A stretch of DNA of 64,000 nucleotides. Origin: Bacillota bacterium. Lineage in GTDB: Bacteria > Bacillota > Clostridia > Christensenellales > SZUA-584. The DNA lies in contig JAEYLC010000034.1 of assembly GCA_023461435.1 (NCBI GenBank), positions 124,001 to 188,000 of the forward strand, given 5' to 3'. Of this stretch, positions 46,362 to 54,583 are shown piece after piece. Numbering within the stretch: the first letter of the stretch is position 1; each line of letters starts with the position of its first letter. The notes below the pieces were generated by a model, which had not been told where the DNA came from, made no database searches, and saw only the letters and a program-made list of their open reading frames with translations. The position numbers and the translations under genes were made by a program.

Positions 46362-47882
46362 ATGGGCAAACATCCCGGTATTCTTGAAAAACTTAAAAGC
46401 AAGAAGCACCCGCCTGTTCCGACGCGTCGGATTGCCATTCCCGAGCTTGAAGACGATGACATGCAGGGGGCTCCGGTAATCATACCGGCTGCGGAAGACG
46501 CTTCGTATTTTGAAGATGTGCCGGCAGCAACCGGTTCTTTTGGCGATGCCGATTCCGGCTATCGTGCCAAGGCGGCAAAGACGCCCTCCAAACCGGTGGC
46601 AGGGAGCCTGAACATGAGCCGCAGCCATCGCAGCAATAAGCCGTCGTCAGTGTCCAAGCTGCGTGTGTTTAAGGATACAATTTTAGGAAAGCGGACGCGG
46701 GAAAGCGCAGCGCTTGATTTTGCAATGAACCATAAGCGGGTCACCAAAAGGCAGCGCCGCAGGAGAATGCTTCTCGCTTATGTTGGGACAGGCATCGCGG
46801 TGGCCGCCGTGCTGCTCGTCGTGGTTTTCGTGCCCGGAGGAAAAGCGGCGTCGACGGCTGATGCAAACAGCGGGCTGCAGATTGCGGCTGCGGACGATTT
46901 GACAACCAAAGGTGGCCCTGCGGCCGCGCCGACTGTGCAGGAATCCCCGGCGGACACGGCTTTGGATGAACCCGTCGTCAGCGATGACGGGATATTAGAG
47001 CCGCAAAGCGAAGAGACCGGATTGCCGGCGGAGGGCTTGGAGCCCACCACGGAACCGACCGTTGAGCCCACCGTTGAGCCGACGGAAGAACCGACGCCCA
47101 TACCGACAACCAACCCCGATCCCACGCCGCCGCCGATCACGATTGACAGCTGTGTGAAGGATTTTGTGGTTGAGGCGGACAAGTATTACACAGATATGGG
47201 TTATTCGTCGAACCATTATGAATACACCGAAGACGATGTGTATATGCTCGCTCAGATCATCACAAGCGAAGCGCGCGGAGAGACGCGTAACGGCATGATC
47301 GCCGTCGGCAACGTGGTGATGAACCGGGTGCTCAACCGCTATAAATTTCCCAATTCAATTAAGGGCGTTATTACGGCGCCGGGGCAGTTCGCGTATAATT
47401 CGGGTGTGACGCCGACACGCGCCGCCAAAACAGCCGCGCGGCTGGTGCTGCAGGACGAGGTCTGGGTGGTTGCGCAGGATGTGTACTATTTCCGTTCGGG
47501 CGCGCCGAGCGGCGCCGACTGGGGCAGCCATAAGTTCTATACCAAAATCGGCGGACACTGCTTCTATTCGCAAAACTACGGCGGACGGCACCGCGGCGGA
47601 GAAGCGCCGCCGAAGCTGTTCGACAGGACATATAAGTATGCGCAGTACGGCTGCAAGCCCGAGAAACGCGTTTACCGCATTCAGTGGATGCTCAATAAAC
47701 TCGGCTATGACGTGAAAGCGGACAGCTATTTCGGTAAAGACTCGGTGGAGGCGCTTAAGGCGTTTCAGGAGAAGTACGGCCTCGAGGCGGACGGCGTTGC
47801 GGGAGAGAAGACGGTGTCGAAGCTGATCGATGTCTATGGCGTTAACAACTACTATCAGAAGTTTTTGGCGGGGGAAGAGTAA
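46362..47882 (+). CDS. Membrane-anchored SleB-type cell wall hydrolase with PG-binding domain (paralogue 1)
   Basis: 506 residues from ATG 46362 (GGAGAG upstream). A cytoplasmic N-terminus of about 145 residues leads to one membrane helix (AYVGTGIAVAAVLLVVVFVPGG), an acidic Pro/Thr-rich linker (EPTVEPT repeats), the Hydrolase_2/SleB domain (about 290-420) with the likely catalytic Glu in ITSEARGE, GNVVMNRVLN, GQFAY and GSHKFYTKIGGHCFY, then a PG_binding_1 domain (about 425-500: RIQWMLNKLGYDV, FGKDSVEALKAFQ, DGVAGEKTVSKL). SleB enzymes are lytic transglycosylases that cut spore cortex; here a vegetative wall role is likely given the anchor and WalR-like promoter. Confidence 0.92.
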   Translation: MGKHPGILEKLKSKKHPPVPTRRIAIPELEDDDMQGAPVIIPAAEDASYFEDVPAATGSFGDADSGYRAKAAKTPSKPVAGSLNMSRSHRSNKPSSVSKLRVFKDTILGKRTRESAALDFAMNHKRVTKRQRRRRMLLAYVGTGIAVAAVLLVVVFVPGGKAASTADANSGLQIAAADDLTTKGGPAAAPTVQESPADTALDEPVVSDDGILEPQSEETGLPAEGLEPTTEPTVEPTVEPTEEPTPIPTTNPDPTPPPITIDSCVKDFVVEADKYYTDMGYSSNHYEYTEDDVYMLAQIITSEARGETRNGMIAVGNVVMNRVLNRYKFPNSIKGVITAPGQFAYNSGVTPTRAAKTAARLVLQDEVWVVAQDVYYFRSGAPSGADWGSHKFYTKIGGHCFYSQNYGGRHRGGEAPPKLFDRTYKYAQYGCKPEKRVYRIQWMLNKLGYDVKADSYFGKDSVEALKAFQEKYGLEADGVAGEKTVSKLIDVYGVNNYYQKFLAGEE

Positions 47883-47913
47883 AGGCATTCTGGCATTGTG
47901 CTGTATATGATCC

Positions 47914-47941
47914 GGGAGCAACGTAGTTGCTCCCGTTTTTG
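47914..47941 (+). terminator. Terminator after hydrolase 1
   Basis: CGGGAGCAAC (47914-47923) and GTTGCTCCCG (47927-47936) are perfect 10-bp arms with a GTA loop, followed by TTTTT. Confidence 0.92.
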
Positions 47942-48147
47942 TAAAAACGTTCGCCTCAGGAGAAGGCGGCACGCTGTAGCGGGGCCAGCTGCCTGTCGGC
48001 GGCAGCTAATTGCAGAGAAAGCCTGATCGAATATCAACGGTTATACAAATATGAAACCTGCATATGAAAGAGGCGATCTGCGCAAAAACTTTAGGATTGC
48101 CATCGCCTCAAGCCGATAGAAATACGGTAAAAAGGCTTGGCACGCAG

Positions 48148-48179
48148 ATAATTTATCCCGCATGGGCGGGATAAATTAT
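48148..48179. promoter_or_regulatory. 14-bp perfect inverted repeat before the ACT-domain gene
   Basis: ATAATTTATCCCGC (48148-48161) and GCGGGATAAATTAT (48166-48179) pair perfectly around ATGG. No T-run follows, so a simple terminator is less likely than an operator or leader hairpin. The ACT gene starts 57 bases later. The rest of 47942-48236 contains only repeat remnants. Confidence 0.55.
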
Positions 48180-48236
48180 TTGATCGCGATTGCGGTGAGC
48201 TGTCCGCAGACATCATCAGCGTTTGGGGAGTATATT

Positions 48237-48593
48237 ATGGAGTTTGAACTGTTAAAAAGCCGCTTTGCCGTATGCGCGCTTAAAGAGCCCGTGCTGCCGC
48301 AAGGCGAATTCGTATCGCTCACGATAAGCGGCGGCGAAGTCTCGCTCGTGTGCGAGGAGGAGAAAGCGCCGCAAGGCTGTAAAGCGGAGTTTGGCTGGCG
48401 CGCATTGCGCGTGAAAGGGCCGCTCGATTTTTCGCTGGTGGGCATACTGGCGCATATTTCTTCGGTGCTCGCCGAGGCGGGTGTCAGCCTGTTTGCGGTG
48501 TCCACGTATGAAACGGACTATGTGCTTGTGAAGGAAGAAAGCGCGGGCAGGGCGATAGAAGCGTTAAAAGAGAACGGTCACACGGTCGTATAG
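48237..48593 (+). CDS. ACT-domain (CASTOR-type) amino-acid-binding protein
   Basis: 118 residues from ATG 48237 with GGGGAG upstream. The C-terminal half reads GPLDFSLVGILAHISSVLAEAGVSLFAVSTYETDYVLV, in parts typical of the ACT_7/CASTOR group (two ACT-like units). These proteins bind amino acids and act as sensors. No catalytic domain is attached and it is not clearly in an operon, so its partner is unknown. Confidence 0.87.
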   Translation: MEFELLKSRFAVCALKEPVLPQGEFVSLTISGGEVSLVCEEEKAPQGCKAEFGWRALRVKGPLDFSLVGILAHISSVLAEAGVSLFAVSTYETDYVLVKEESAGRAIEALKENGHTVV

Positions 48594-48654
48594 GACGCCG
48601 GTTATTCCCGCATCCCATTCAATTCGTTTTTTTCTGATCAGACCGACTGACAAA

Positions 48655-48708
48655 TATTACGAATATATTACAAAAACATTTACAAACACCGGTATTTCGC
48701 GCTATAAT
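48655..48708 (+). promoter_or_regulatory. Promoter of hydrolase 2 with the shared direct repeat
   Basis: TATTAC (48655-48660), 5 bases, TATTAC (48666-48671), 7 bases, TTTACA (48679-48684), 18 bases, TATAAT (48703-48708). Confidence 0.75.
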
Positions 48709-48743
48709 GGTCATGCGGCCAAAGGAAAACGAAGGAGATGCGC

Positions 48744-50021
48744 ATGAATCAAAACGGCAGATCTTTTCCCGGGCGATCTTACAAAAGCCGCAGCTCAAAA
48801 AAAGGGCTGTTAATTCGGCTACTCGCCAAGGCCGTTTCTTTTTTTCGCAGATTTAAGACAAGCATTCACAAAAGCGGCAAATCCGGCCGTGCGCGCCGGC
48901 TGGTCATGTACTTGGCCGGCGGTTTTGTTGTATTTGCCGTATTGATGACCGTGGTGCTGGCCGGGGGCGGCAATGCCGCGCCCAAGCCGGAGGCGGCGCC
49001 ATCGGCCCAGTTATCGTCTGAAGCGTCTATGCAGACACAAACGCCGATCGCGACGACCGCGCCCGATTTAACGCCGATTCCGACGACGGAGCCCGATATC
49101 ATGGAAACGCCCGAACCGACACCCAAGCCGACCCCAAAGCCCACGCCAAAACCGACGCCCAAGCCCACAGAGAAGCCGGCTGAAAAACCGTCCGAGACTC
49201 CGAAACCGACGAAAGCCCCGAAGCCGGAATCCACGCCGCAGCCGACGGCACCGCCGCAGCCTCAGGAAGCTTCGGGAGATATGAGCCAAAAGCCCGCCAG
49301 CATAGACGACGCAGCCGCCGCTTTTGTTGTACAGGCCGATGCCTATTACAATGAAATGGGGTATTCAAGCAATTCATACGCATACACGGAGAACGATATA
49401 AAGCTTCTTGCCCGGATCATCGAAATTGAAGCGCGGGGACAGCCGACTGACGGTATGGTTGCCGTGGGAAATGTGGTGATGAACCGCGTCCTGCGCACAG
49501 GTCAATCTATGGAGCAGGTGATCAAGTCCAGCGCTTTTCCCTATAGTGACGGAACGTGGTCGCAGGCGTCCATGAATGCGGCGAGCGCTGTGCTGGACAG
49601 CGAGTATTGGGTGGTGCCTCAAAACTCATACAATTTTAATTCGAGCAAACCCGAAGGAGAGAACTGGGGCAGCCATAAATTTTACAAGAAGATAGGCGGC
49701 CAGTGCTTCTATACGGACGATATTGGCGGACGCAACAATAACGGGCTGATACCTCCGAAGCTTTTTGACCGGACATATAAATACGCGCAATACGGCTGCA
49801 AGAATCAGGAGCGCGTCAAACGCATACAGTTTATGCTGGGCGCTCTCGGGTACAGCGTTTCAGCCGACGGCGTATTCGGGAAGGGTACGTCGGACGCGCT
49901 TAAGCAGTTCCAGGCGTCTCAGGGGCTTGGAACCGACGGTGTGGCCGGTACGGATACCGTGAAAGCGCTGATCAACGCTTTCGGGTTCGATAAATACTGT
50001 CAGACTTATTATCCCGGTTAA
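48744..50021 (+). CDS. Membrane-anchored SleB-type cell wall hydrolase (paralogue 2)
   Basis: 425 residues from ATG 48744; GAAGGAG ends 6 bases upstream, too close to the earlier ATG at 48738. Very basic N-terminus, one membrane helix (VMYLAGGFVVFAVLMTVVLAGG), a long Pro/Lys/Thr linker (KPTPKPT repeats, about 115-185), the SleB domain (about 215-345; IIEIEARGQ, GNVVMNRVL, GSHKFYKKIGGQCFY) and PG_binding_1 (about 350-420). It matches paralogue 1 domain for domain, but the residue after EARG is Gln instead of Glu. The linker should reach through the wall. Confidence 0.92.
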   Translation: MNQNGRSFPGRSYKSRSSKKGLLIRLLAKAVSFFRRFKTSIHKSGKSGRARRLVMYLAGGFVVFAVLMTVVLAGGGNAAPKPEAAPSAQLSSEASMQTQTPIATTAPDLTPIPTTEPDIMETPEPTPKPTPKPTPKPTPKPTEKPAEKPSETPKPTKAPKPESTPQPTAPPQPQEASGDMSQKPASIDDAAAAFVVQADAYYNEMGYSSNSYAYTENDIKLLARIIEIEARGQPTDGMVAVGNVVMNRVLRTGQSMEQVIKSSAFPYSDGTWSQASMNAASAVLDSEYWVVPQNSYNFNSSKPEGENWGSHKFYKKIGGQCFYTDDIGGRNNNGLIPPKLFDRTYKYAQYGCKNQERVKRIQFMLGALGYSVSADGVFGKGTSDALKQFQASQGLGTDGVAGTDTVKALINAFGFDKYCQTYYPG

Positions 50022-50028
50022 TATGGGT

Positions 50029-50481
50029 TTATAGGCTGTTGTGGACAAACATCACAATGCTGGACAGCGGAATTTCCGCAACAGCACCTACGCTTTGTAT
50101 TCTTTCGGCATATTCAAGACAGGATTTATAATAAGGACAGTTCCGGCACGTCTTTCTGGTGGGTTTTTCCGGCGCCGGCCCGATATGAGTGACCAGCCTT
50201 ATGTGACTGTCCGTGCAATCAAGAAGAACGCCTGCCATGCCGCCGCCCGCCGGGCCGCCGCTCGTCGTATAGACTGTGACTGTTTTCCCTATGTATTCGC
50301 TCATATGCTTTGAAAAAGCGGCGTCGTTGCTCAATTCGCAGACCTCAGTATTTTCAATCTTCGCTTCGGTACAGCCATCTTCGCACGGCGTTTCGGCCTC
50401 GACGGAGATGATATCCTCAGGCAAATTTGTATTTTCTTTTTTCAATGCGATCGCCCCCTCATCAATAATTTTATTCGCCAT
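50029..50481 (-). CDS. Cys-containing Sm-fold-like hypothetical protein (paralogue A)
   Basis: 150 residues. The core KHMSEYIGKTVTVYTTSGG ... GGMAGVLLDCTDSHIRLVTHIGPAP and end VGAVAEIPLSSIVMFVHN closely match the next minus-strand gene. A CxxCxxxxxC set (CRNCPYYKSC) lies between. The short strand pattern looks like a small beta barrel (Sm/hfq-like), as in some spore coat proteins; this is inference. An acidic N-terminal extension of about 50 residues is unique to this copy. It converges on hydrolase 2. The start is uncertain: ATG 50481 has only a weak ribosome binding site. Confidence 0.7.
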   Translation of the reverse strand: MANKIIDEGAIALKKENTNLPEDIISVEAETPCEDGCTEAKIENTEVCELSNDAAFSKHMSEYIGKTVTVYTTSGGPAGGGMAGVLLDCTDSHIRLVTHIGPAPEKPTRKTCRNCPYYKSCLEYAERIQSVGAVAEIPLSSIVMFVHNSL

Positions 50482-50505
50482 CCGCCGACTTGTGATTGAC
50501 AGAAA

Positions 50506-50533
50506 AAGAACCCCGGTCCGGGGTTCTTAAGGA
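50506..50533 (-). terminator. Terminator after paralogue B
   Basis: AAGAACCCCGG (50506-50516) and CCGGGGTTCTT (50518-50528) are perfect arms around one base. On the minus strand a run of T follows, so it ends the transcript of the gene at 50582-50911. Confidence 0.8.
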
Positions 50534-50541
50534 GGTATCAC

Positions 50542-50673
50542 ATGCGTCATATTGATATCATTATCGACCCGGTCAGCACCCTTATATCGCGTTATGAACA
50601 AACGAAGCGATTCGGTCAATCGGAATATCGGCGACAGACCCTACCGTACTCACATAACCATATCTGCCTCTGA
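50542..50673 (+). CDS. Possible 43-residue ORF with a perfect Shine-Dalgarno, antisense to paralogue B
   Basis: AAGGAGGT (50529-50536) is the ideal ribosome binding site, 5 bases before ATG 50542. The frame encodes MRHIDIIIDPVSTLISRYEQ and 23 more residues, running antisense over the end of the Cys-rich gene. No family recognised. The ribosome binding site is striking, but the frame overlaps a better-supported gene and may be chance. Confidence 0.25.
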   Translation: MRHIDIIIDPVSTLISRYEQTKRFGQSEYRRQTLPYSHNHICL

Positions 50674-50911
50674 AACCGTTGTTATAGCAGGGGCAGCAGC
50701 CTGTGTTGCATGCGCTTCCCAACGAGCAGCACGGGGCGGGGCCAAGGCAGGTCACCACTCTCACAAAGCACGGATTGCACATAATCACAATGCCGGTGAT
50801 CCCGCAGCCGGACTCTCCGCCGCTTGTTGTATATATAGTCACAGTTTGACCTGTGTATTTTGCAAGATGGTCAGCAAAGTTTTCTGTATATACACATCCG
50901 CATCCATCCAT
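50582..50911 (-). CDS. Cys-rich Sm-fold-like hypothetical protein (paralogue B)
   Basis: 109 residues from ATG 50911 (AAAGGAGC about 8 bases upstream). It starts MDGCGCVYTENFADHL and has about 14 cysteines, including CCPC. The core YTGQTVTIYTTSGG, GITGIVIMCNPCFVRVVTCLGPAPC and end VGSVADIPIDRIASFVHN align with paralogue A. High Cys content and small size are usual in spore coat proteins, which are cross-linked; this is inference. It sits between two cell wall hydrolases. Confidence 0.75.
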   Translation of the reverse strand: MDGCGCVYTENFADHLAKYTGQTVTIYTTSGGESGCGITGIVIMCNPCFVRVVTCLGPAPCCSLGSACNTGCCPCYNNGFRGRYGYVSTVGSVADIPIDRIASFVHNAI

Positions 50912-51139
50912 AAAAAAAGCTCCTTTCATGGTGTAAGTGTTTTCTTGTATATATTATGTCATTGATTGCATGATGGTTCCTGATTGATTGCAGTTAGTTA
51001 AAATAGACAGAGCACTAACAGTCTGAAAATATCGGGTTCGTGAAGTTTATTTTTCTTATGTCATTAAACGGGTTATACAGGCCAATTTGGAAATAAACAA
51101 TGAATAATTTGTATCCATTCTAAAAATCCTGCATATATA

Positions 51140-51192
51140 TATTACAAAAGTATTACGTTTTCGTTGACAAAATGATATTCGTCGGTTATGAT
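51140..51192 (+). promoter_or_regulatory. Promoter of hydrolase 3 with the shared direct repeat
   Basis: TATTAC (51140-51145), 5 bases, TATTAC (51151-51156), 7 bases, TTGACA (51164-51169), 17 bases, TATGAT (51187-51192). The rest of 50930-51239 holds no gene. Confidence 0.8.
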
Positions 51193-51239
51193 GGCACATG
51201 CGGGAAAATTGTTAGTATAACAGGGAGATTGAAAGACAG

Positions 51240-52652
51240 ATGAAATTTAATACGGGCATTCGTGCTCTTGGGAAGCTTTTTCGTTTTTCAAGCGAAAGAG
51301 CCGGGCCGGCGCAAACCGGCCGGACAGCGACTTTAGGGAAGCTGCCCCAAACGGATGAACCGGATATCATGTATCTGGAGGAGACCCCGGCGATTCTCGC
51401 CAAAAAGAAAAAATTGACAGCTGATGAGGTCGCTCGAATTGTGGGCGATAACGGTCACCGTTTTCACGGAAAGACTCACAACCACCGGCTTACGCTGAAA
51501 AAAAGGTTTGAAGGACTGCTTAAGCTCAAAAACGTTACGGAAACGAACCTTGCAAGGCGTAGAAGCCATAGGATCAAGCTGATAGCCGCGTATACCGTCA
51601 CCGGGCTGGCAATCGCGGCCGGACTGCTTGTATTCGTACTGGCGGAGGGCGGCCATGCGGCCTCTGAAAAAATCGCGGAACCGGCTGTTGTCTTAAGGGA
51701 CAATCCGCGAATCGAACAAATGGATATCGATCCGTCTCTGCTGAATGCGGAAGAGAAACAGGCGCAACTTCCCGACGCGCCCACCATCACGTCAATGTTG
51801 TTTGATGACAACACTGACACGGCAGCAACGGTCATTGATGCAGCCGAGTCCACGCCCGAACCGACGCCCGAACCGACTGAGACGCCGCAGGCGTCGTCGG
51901 CCCCTGTGGCTGTGGACGAACTCGTTTCGTTCTTTGTGGACGAATCGGGCGGCTACTATGATGAGACAGGCTATTCCACCAATTCCTATGAGTACACGGA
52001 TGAGGAGCTTAATCTGCTCGCTCAGATCATCACAAGCGAAGCGCGCGGCGAAACCTTTGAAGGCATGGTCGCCGTAGGCAATGTGGTGATGAACCGGGTG
52101 CTCAACACCGAAGAGTTCGGTAACACGATCGCGAGAGTTGTGAAATCAGGCCAGTTTGCATACTCACGGCGCACACGCCCGACACCCGCTGCAAAACGGG
52201 CGGCCAGAGCTGTGCTGGAGGATGAATACTGGGTGCTGCCGCAGAATGTGTATTTCTTCAAATCGCATTCAAAGATAGGCAGAGACTGGGGCAGAAACGA
52301 TTATGCCACCGCGATAAAAAATCATTGTTTCTATCTGTACCCGTATGGCGGGCGTTACAACGGCGACGGCATTCCGCCGAAGCTCTATGAACGGACCTAC
52401 AGGTACGCCCAGTATGGATGCACCCCGTCGGAGCGTGTGCTGCGCATTCAGCAGATGCTCAATGCGATCGGGTTCCGCGTGAACGAGAACAGCTATTTCG
52501 ATAAGAAAACGCGGAATGCGCTCACGCTGTTCCAGGAGACGAACGGGCTTAATGCCGACGGCGTGGCGACGCCGGACACGATTGCGGCGCTGATCAAGGC
52601 GTATGGCTTCGAGAGCTATCTCGCAGCCTACGTGACGCAGCCGGCCGCGTAA
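51240..52652 (+). CDS. Membrane-anchored SleB-type cell wall hydrolase (paralogue 3)
   Basis: 470 residues. Cytoplasmic N-terminus (about 115 residues), membrane helix (AAYTVTGLAIAAGLLVFVLAEGG near 120-142), a shorter Pro/Glu linker (ESTPEPTPEPTETP), the SleB domain (about 245-380; ITSEARGE, GNVVMNRVLN, SGQFAYS) and PG_binding_1 (about 395-465). It is closest to paralogue 1, with which it shares the stretch LLAQIITSEARGE. The SleB end lacks the GSHKFY sequence of the other two (GRNDYATAIKNHCFY instead), so substrate handling may differ. Confidence 0.92.
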   Translation: MKFNTGIRALGKLFRFSSERAGPAQTGRTATLGKLPQTDEPDIMYLEETPAILAKKKKLTADEVARIVGDNGHRFHGKTHNHRLTLKKRFEGLLKLKNVTETNLARRRSHRIKLIAAYTVTGLAIAAGLLVFVLAEGGHAASEKIAEPAVVLRDNPRIEQMDIDPSLLNAEEKQAQLPDAPTITSMLFDDNTDTAATVIDAAESTPEPTPEPTETPQASSAPVAVDELVSFFVDESGGYYDETGYSTNSYEYTDEELNLLAQIITSEARGETFEGMVAVGNVVMNRVLNTEEFGNTIARVVKSGQFAYSRRTRPTPAAKRAARAVLEDEYWVLPQNVYFFKSHSKIGRDWGRNDYATAIKNHCFYLYPYGGRYNGDGIPPKLYERTYRYAQYGCTPSERVLRIQQMLNAIGFRVNENSYFDKKTRNALTLFQETNGLNADGVATPDTIAALIKAYGFESYLAAYVTQPAA

Positions 52653-52719
52653 ACCGGATTTCCCAGAATGCATGATATTTGAGAATCATCCCATGAAGCT
52701 TAGCTTCGTGGAACCCGAA

Positions 52720-52757
52720 GCAAAAGCCGTGCGGTGCAAGCCGCGCGGCTTTTGCGT
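52720..52757 (+). terminator. Long hairpin after hydrolase 3
   Basis: The 15-base arms 52720-52734 (GCAAAAGCCGTGCGG) and 52741-52755 (CCGCGCGGCTTTTGC) pair fully with one wobble around TGCAAG. The T-rich 3' arm supports termination, possibly in both directions. Confidence 0.65.
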
Positions 52758-52823
52758 TACTCAAGTGAGATGCTTGAGCTTTCACACAAATTTATCGTCG
52801 CGCGCCGCGACTAATGACAGGCA

Positions 52824-53339
52824 TTACTTGATTGTGTCCAGCGGCATTTTCACGATGAGAATAAAAAGCGGCACGATAGCCGCGGTAATCAGCCACGCAA
52901 CCGGGGGCTTTTTATAATGAATATAAAGTATCGGGAACATCACGAGGTCAAACAAAAAGGAAAAAAAGCTGTTCCAGCCGTTATCGTACTGAATGGATTT
53001 GAGCAGAAACATGATATATTCCACAAGAGCAAACGCGGCCGACCATAATAATATGTAAACGGGCTGTTTGATCCTTTGCTTTGGGCAGAAGGTCAGAAAA
53101 AGAATGACGATGCAGGGAAATATGATCACGGCCCAAAAAAGATCGATGTATGTATGGGCCAGACCCGGCCATAGAGGCATATGATATTCCCAAAGCGAAT
53201 AGTTGTACAGTATGAAATTGTAGGCCAAATCACCAACGATAAAAAACAAGATTGTGGGATAATATTCGCGCCATCTTTTCCAATATCCGTTTTTAAAACA
53301 TATGAAGGCAAGTGACAGACTTATAAACAAATGCAGCAT
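52824..53339 (-). CDS. CBO0543-like five-helix membrane protein
   Basis: 171 residues with about five membrane helices. ISLSLAFICFKNGYWKRWREYYPTILFFIVGDLAYN, in pieces, and the ending KKPPVAWLITAAIVPLFILIV fit the small CBO0543 family of Firmicutes. The function of the family is unknown; a role in spore formers is possible. Lone gene in a minus-strand block. Confidence 0.75.
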   Translation of the reverse strand: MLHLFISLSLAFICFKNGYWKRWREYYPTILFFIVGDLAYNFILYNYSLWEYHMPLWPGLAHTYIDLFWAVIIFPCIVILFLTFCPKQRIKQPVYILLWSAAFALVEYIMFLLKSIQYDNGWNSFFSFLFDLVMFPILYIHYKKPPVAWLITAAIVPLFILIVKMPLDTIK

Positions 53340-53453
53340 GTACGTTTTCCGATCGATTTATCCAATGCCATCATATTGTCTGTCAAATGAAATGGTTTAT
53401 ACCAAAAAAAATATTTACAAAATAGAGCCGGACCGAAATTTAAAAGCGTTCCA

Positions 53454-54548
53454 TTAGTCGAGCAAGCGGCGCAGCCGGTTCAGCGAGCGCGAGTCGCCCG
53501 CAAAAGCCGATTTGGCGAGCTCGTCAAGCATTTCTTTGCTGCCGGGGCGGGGAACGGCGGCGCCCGCGCAGAGCTGTTCATACATCGCGCGCAGTATATC
53601 GTTTTGCTGATAGACCTCAAGACCGGCTTTGACGGGGAATACGCCGAGCGGCTCGAGCTTGCTTTGCGCGCTGTCGCTTAACAGATATGAAAGGAAGCTC
53701 TCGGCAGCTGCCTGACGAAGCGTGTCTTCGTTCTGTGTGATGCCGGCCATCTGCACCATATCGGTATACGGGCCGATGGCGTAGGCGGCAAAGGGCGGCA
53801 CGTCGCCCTGCGTAAAAGACTCGCTCGCTTCAAACAGCTGCCGGTGAGATGCAATCAACAGGCCCTTGTCTCCCGCGCAGAATGTCTCGAATCCATCCTG
53901 CCAGTCAGCCTCAAGGTTCAGCGCCGCGTCGGGAGGGTCGGGCTCGCCCCAAGTCGAAATCTGAGGCTTTCCGGCTTCGGGGTAGGTATGCAGCGCGAGC
54001 GCGGGCAGCGCCGTATAACCCTCCTCCGAATCAAAACAGACGCCTGACTGAGCGGCTTCCAGCAGGGCTTCCGGCCGTATGCCCCAGCCGGAGTCAATAT
54101 CGATGCCGCTCTCCGCAAGCTTGTCGGTGTTGACGAGCAGACAGTAGCCGCCGCACATGTACGGGTATGCGGTGTCGGGCATGCCGTTAAATAGTGTCGT
54201 GACGGGAGGCAGAACGGCAAAATCAAGTGACAGCTCCATACCGTACGGGTACGAGACGATATCGGGCTTCTCGCCGTCCAGCAGCGCCTGCAGCGCCTTC
54301 TCGGCGGTCAGTGAGCGCATTTCTATAAACATGTGCGGATTCTGCCCCTCAAACTGTGTGATGCGCTTTTGCAGGTAAGCCGCGCCTGACGAGCCGCCGG
54401 TGCGCCAGTCGGATATGTGCCAAAGCGATAATATGCCCTGAAAGTACGGCTTTGGGGGCAGCTTTTCATAATATGAGAGTATCAGCCATGGTGACAGACA
54501 GATGAGAATCAGCGCCACTGCGCATAAAAAATAAGCAACAGGCTTCAT
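53454..54548 (-). CDS. Extracellular solute-binding protein-like, membrane-anchored, orphan
   Basis: 364 residues. An N-terminal uncleaved membrane helix (YFLCAVALILICLSPWLILSYY) without a lipobox is followed by a type-2 periplasmic-binding fold: LQKRITQFEGQNPHMFIEMR, DGEKPDIVSYPYG, CLLVNTDKLAESGID, and a C-terminal LSYLLSDSAQSKLEPLGVFPVK. It resembles family 1 sugar-binding proteins but has no permease or ATPase nearby. The helix anchor instead of a lipid suggests a sensory or wall role; unknown. Confidence 0.8.
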   Translation of the reverse strand: MKPVAYFLCAVALILICLSPWLILSYYEKLPPKPYFQGILSLWHISDWRTGGSSGAAYLQKRITQFEGQNPHMFIEMRSLTAEKALQALLDGEKPDIVSYPYGMELSLDFAVLPPVTTLFNGMPDTAYPYMCGGYCLLVNTDKLAESGIDIDSGWGIRPEALLEAAQSGVCFDSEEGYTALPALALHTYPEAGKPQISTWGEPDPPDAALNLEADWQDGFETFCAGDKGLLIASHRQLFEASESFTQGDVPPFAAYAIGPYTDMVQMAGITQNEDTLRQAAAESFLSYLLSDSAQSKLEPLGVFPVKAGLEVYQQNDILRAMYEQLCAGAAVPRPGSKEMLDELAKSAFAGDSRSLNRLRRLLD

Positions 54549-54583
54549 GAAGACACCTCTTGCTTATTTATACTTGCGCAATA

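Noticed and set aside
48135..48155. Sigma-54 promoter (TTGGCACG)
   Set aside because: The -24-like element is good, but the GC expected at -12 is absent.
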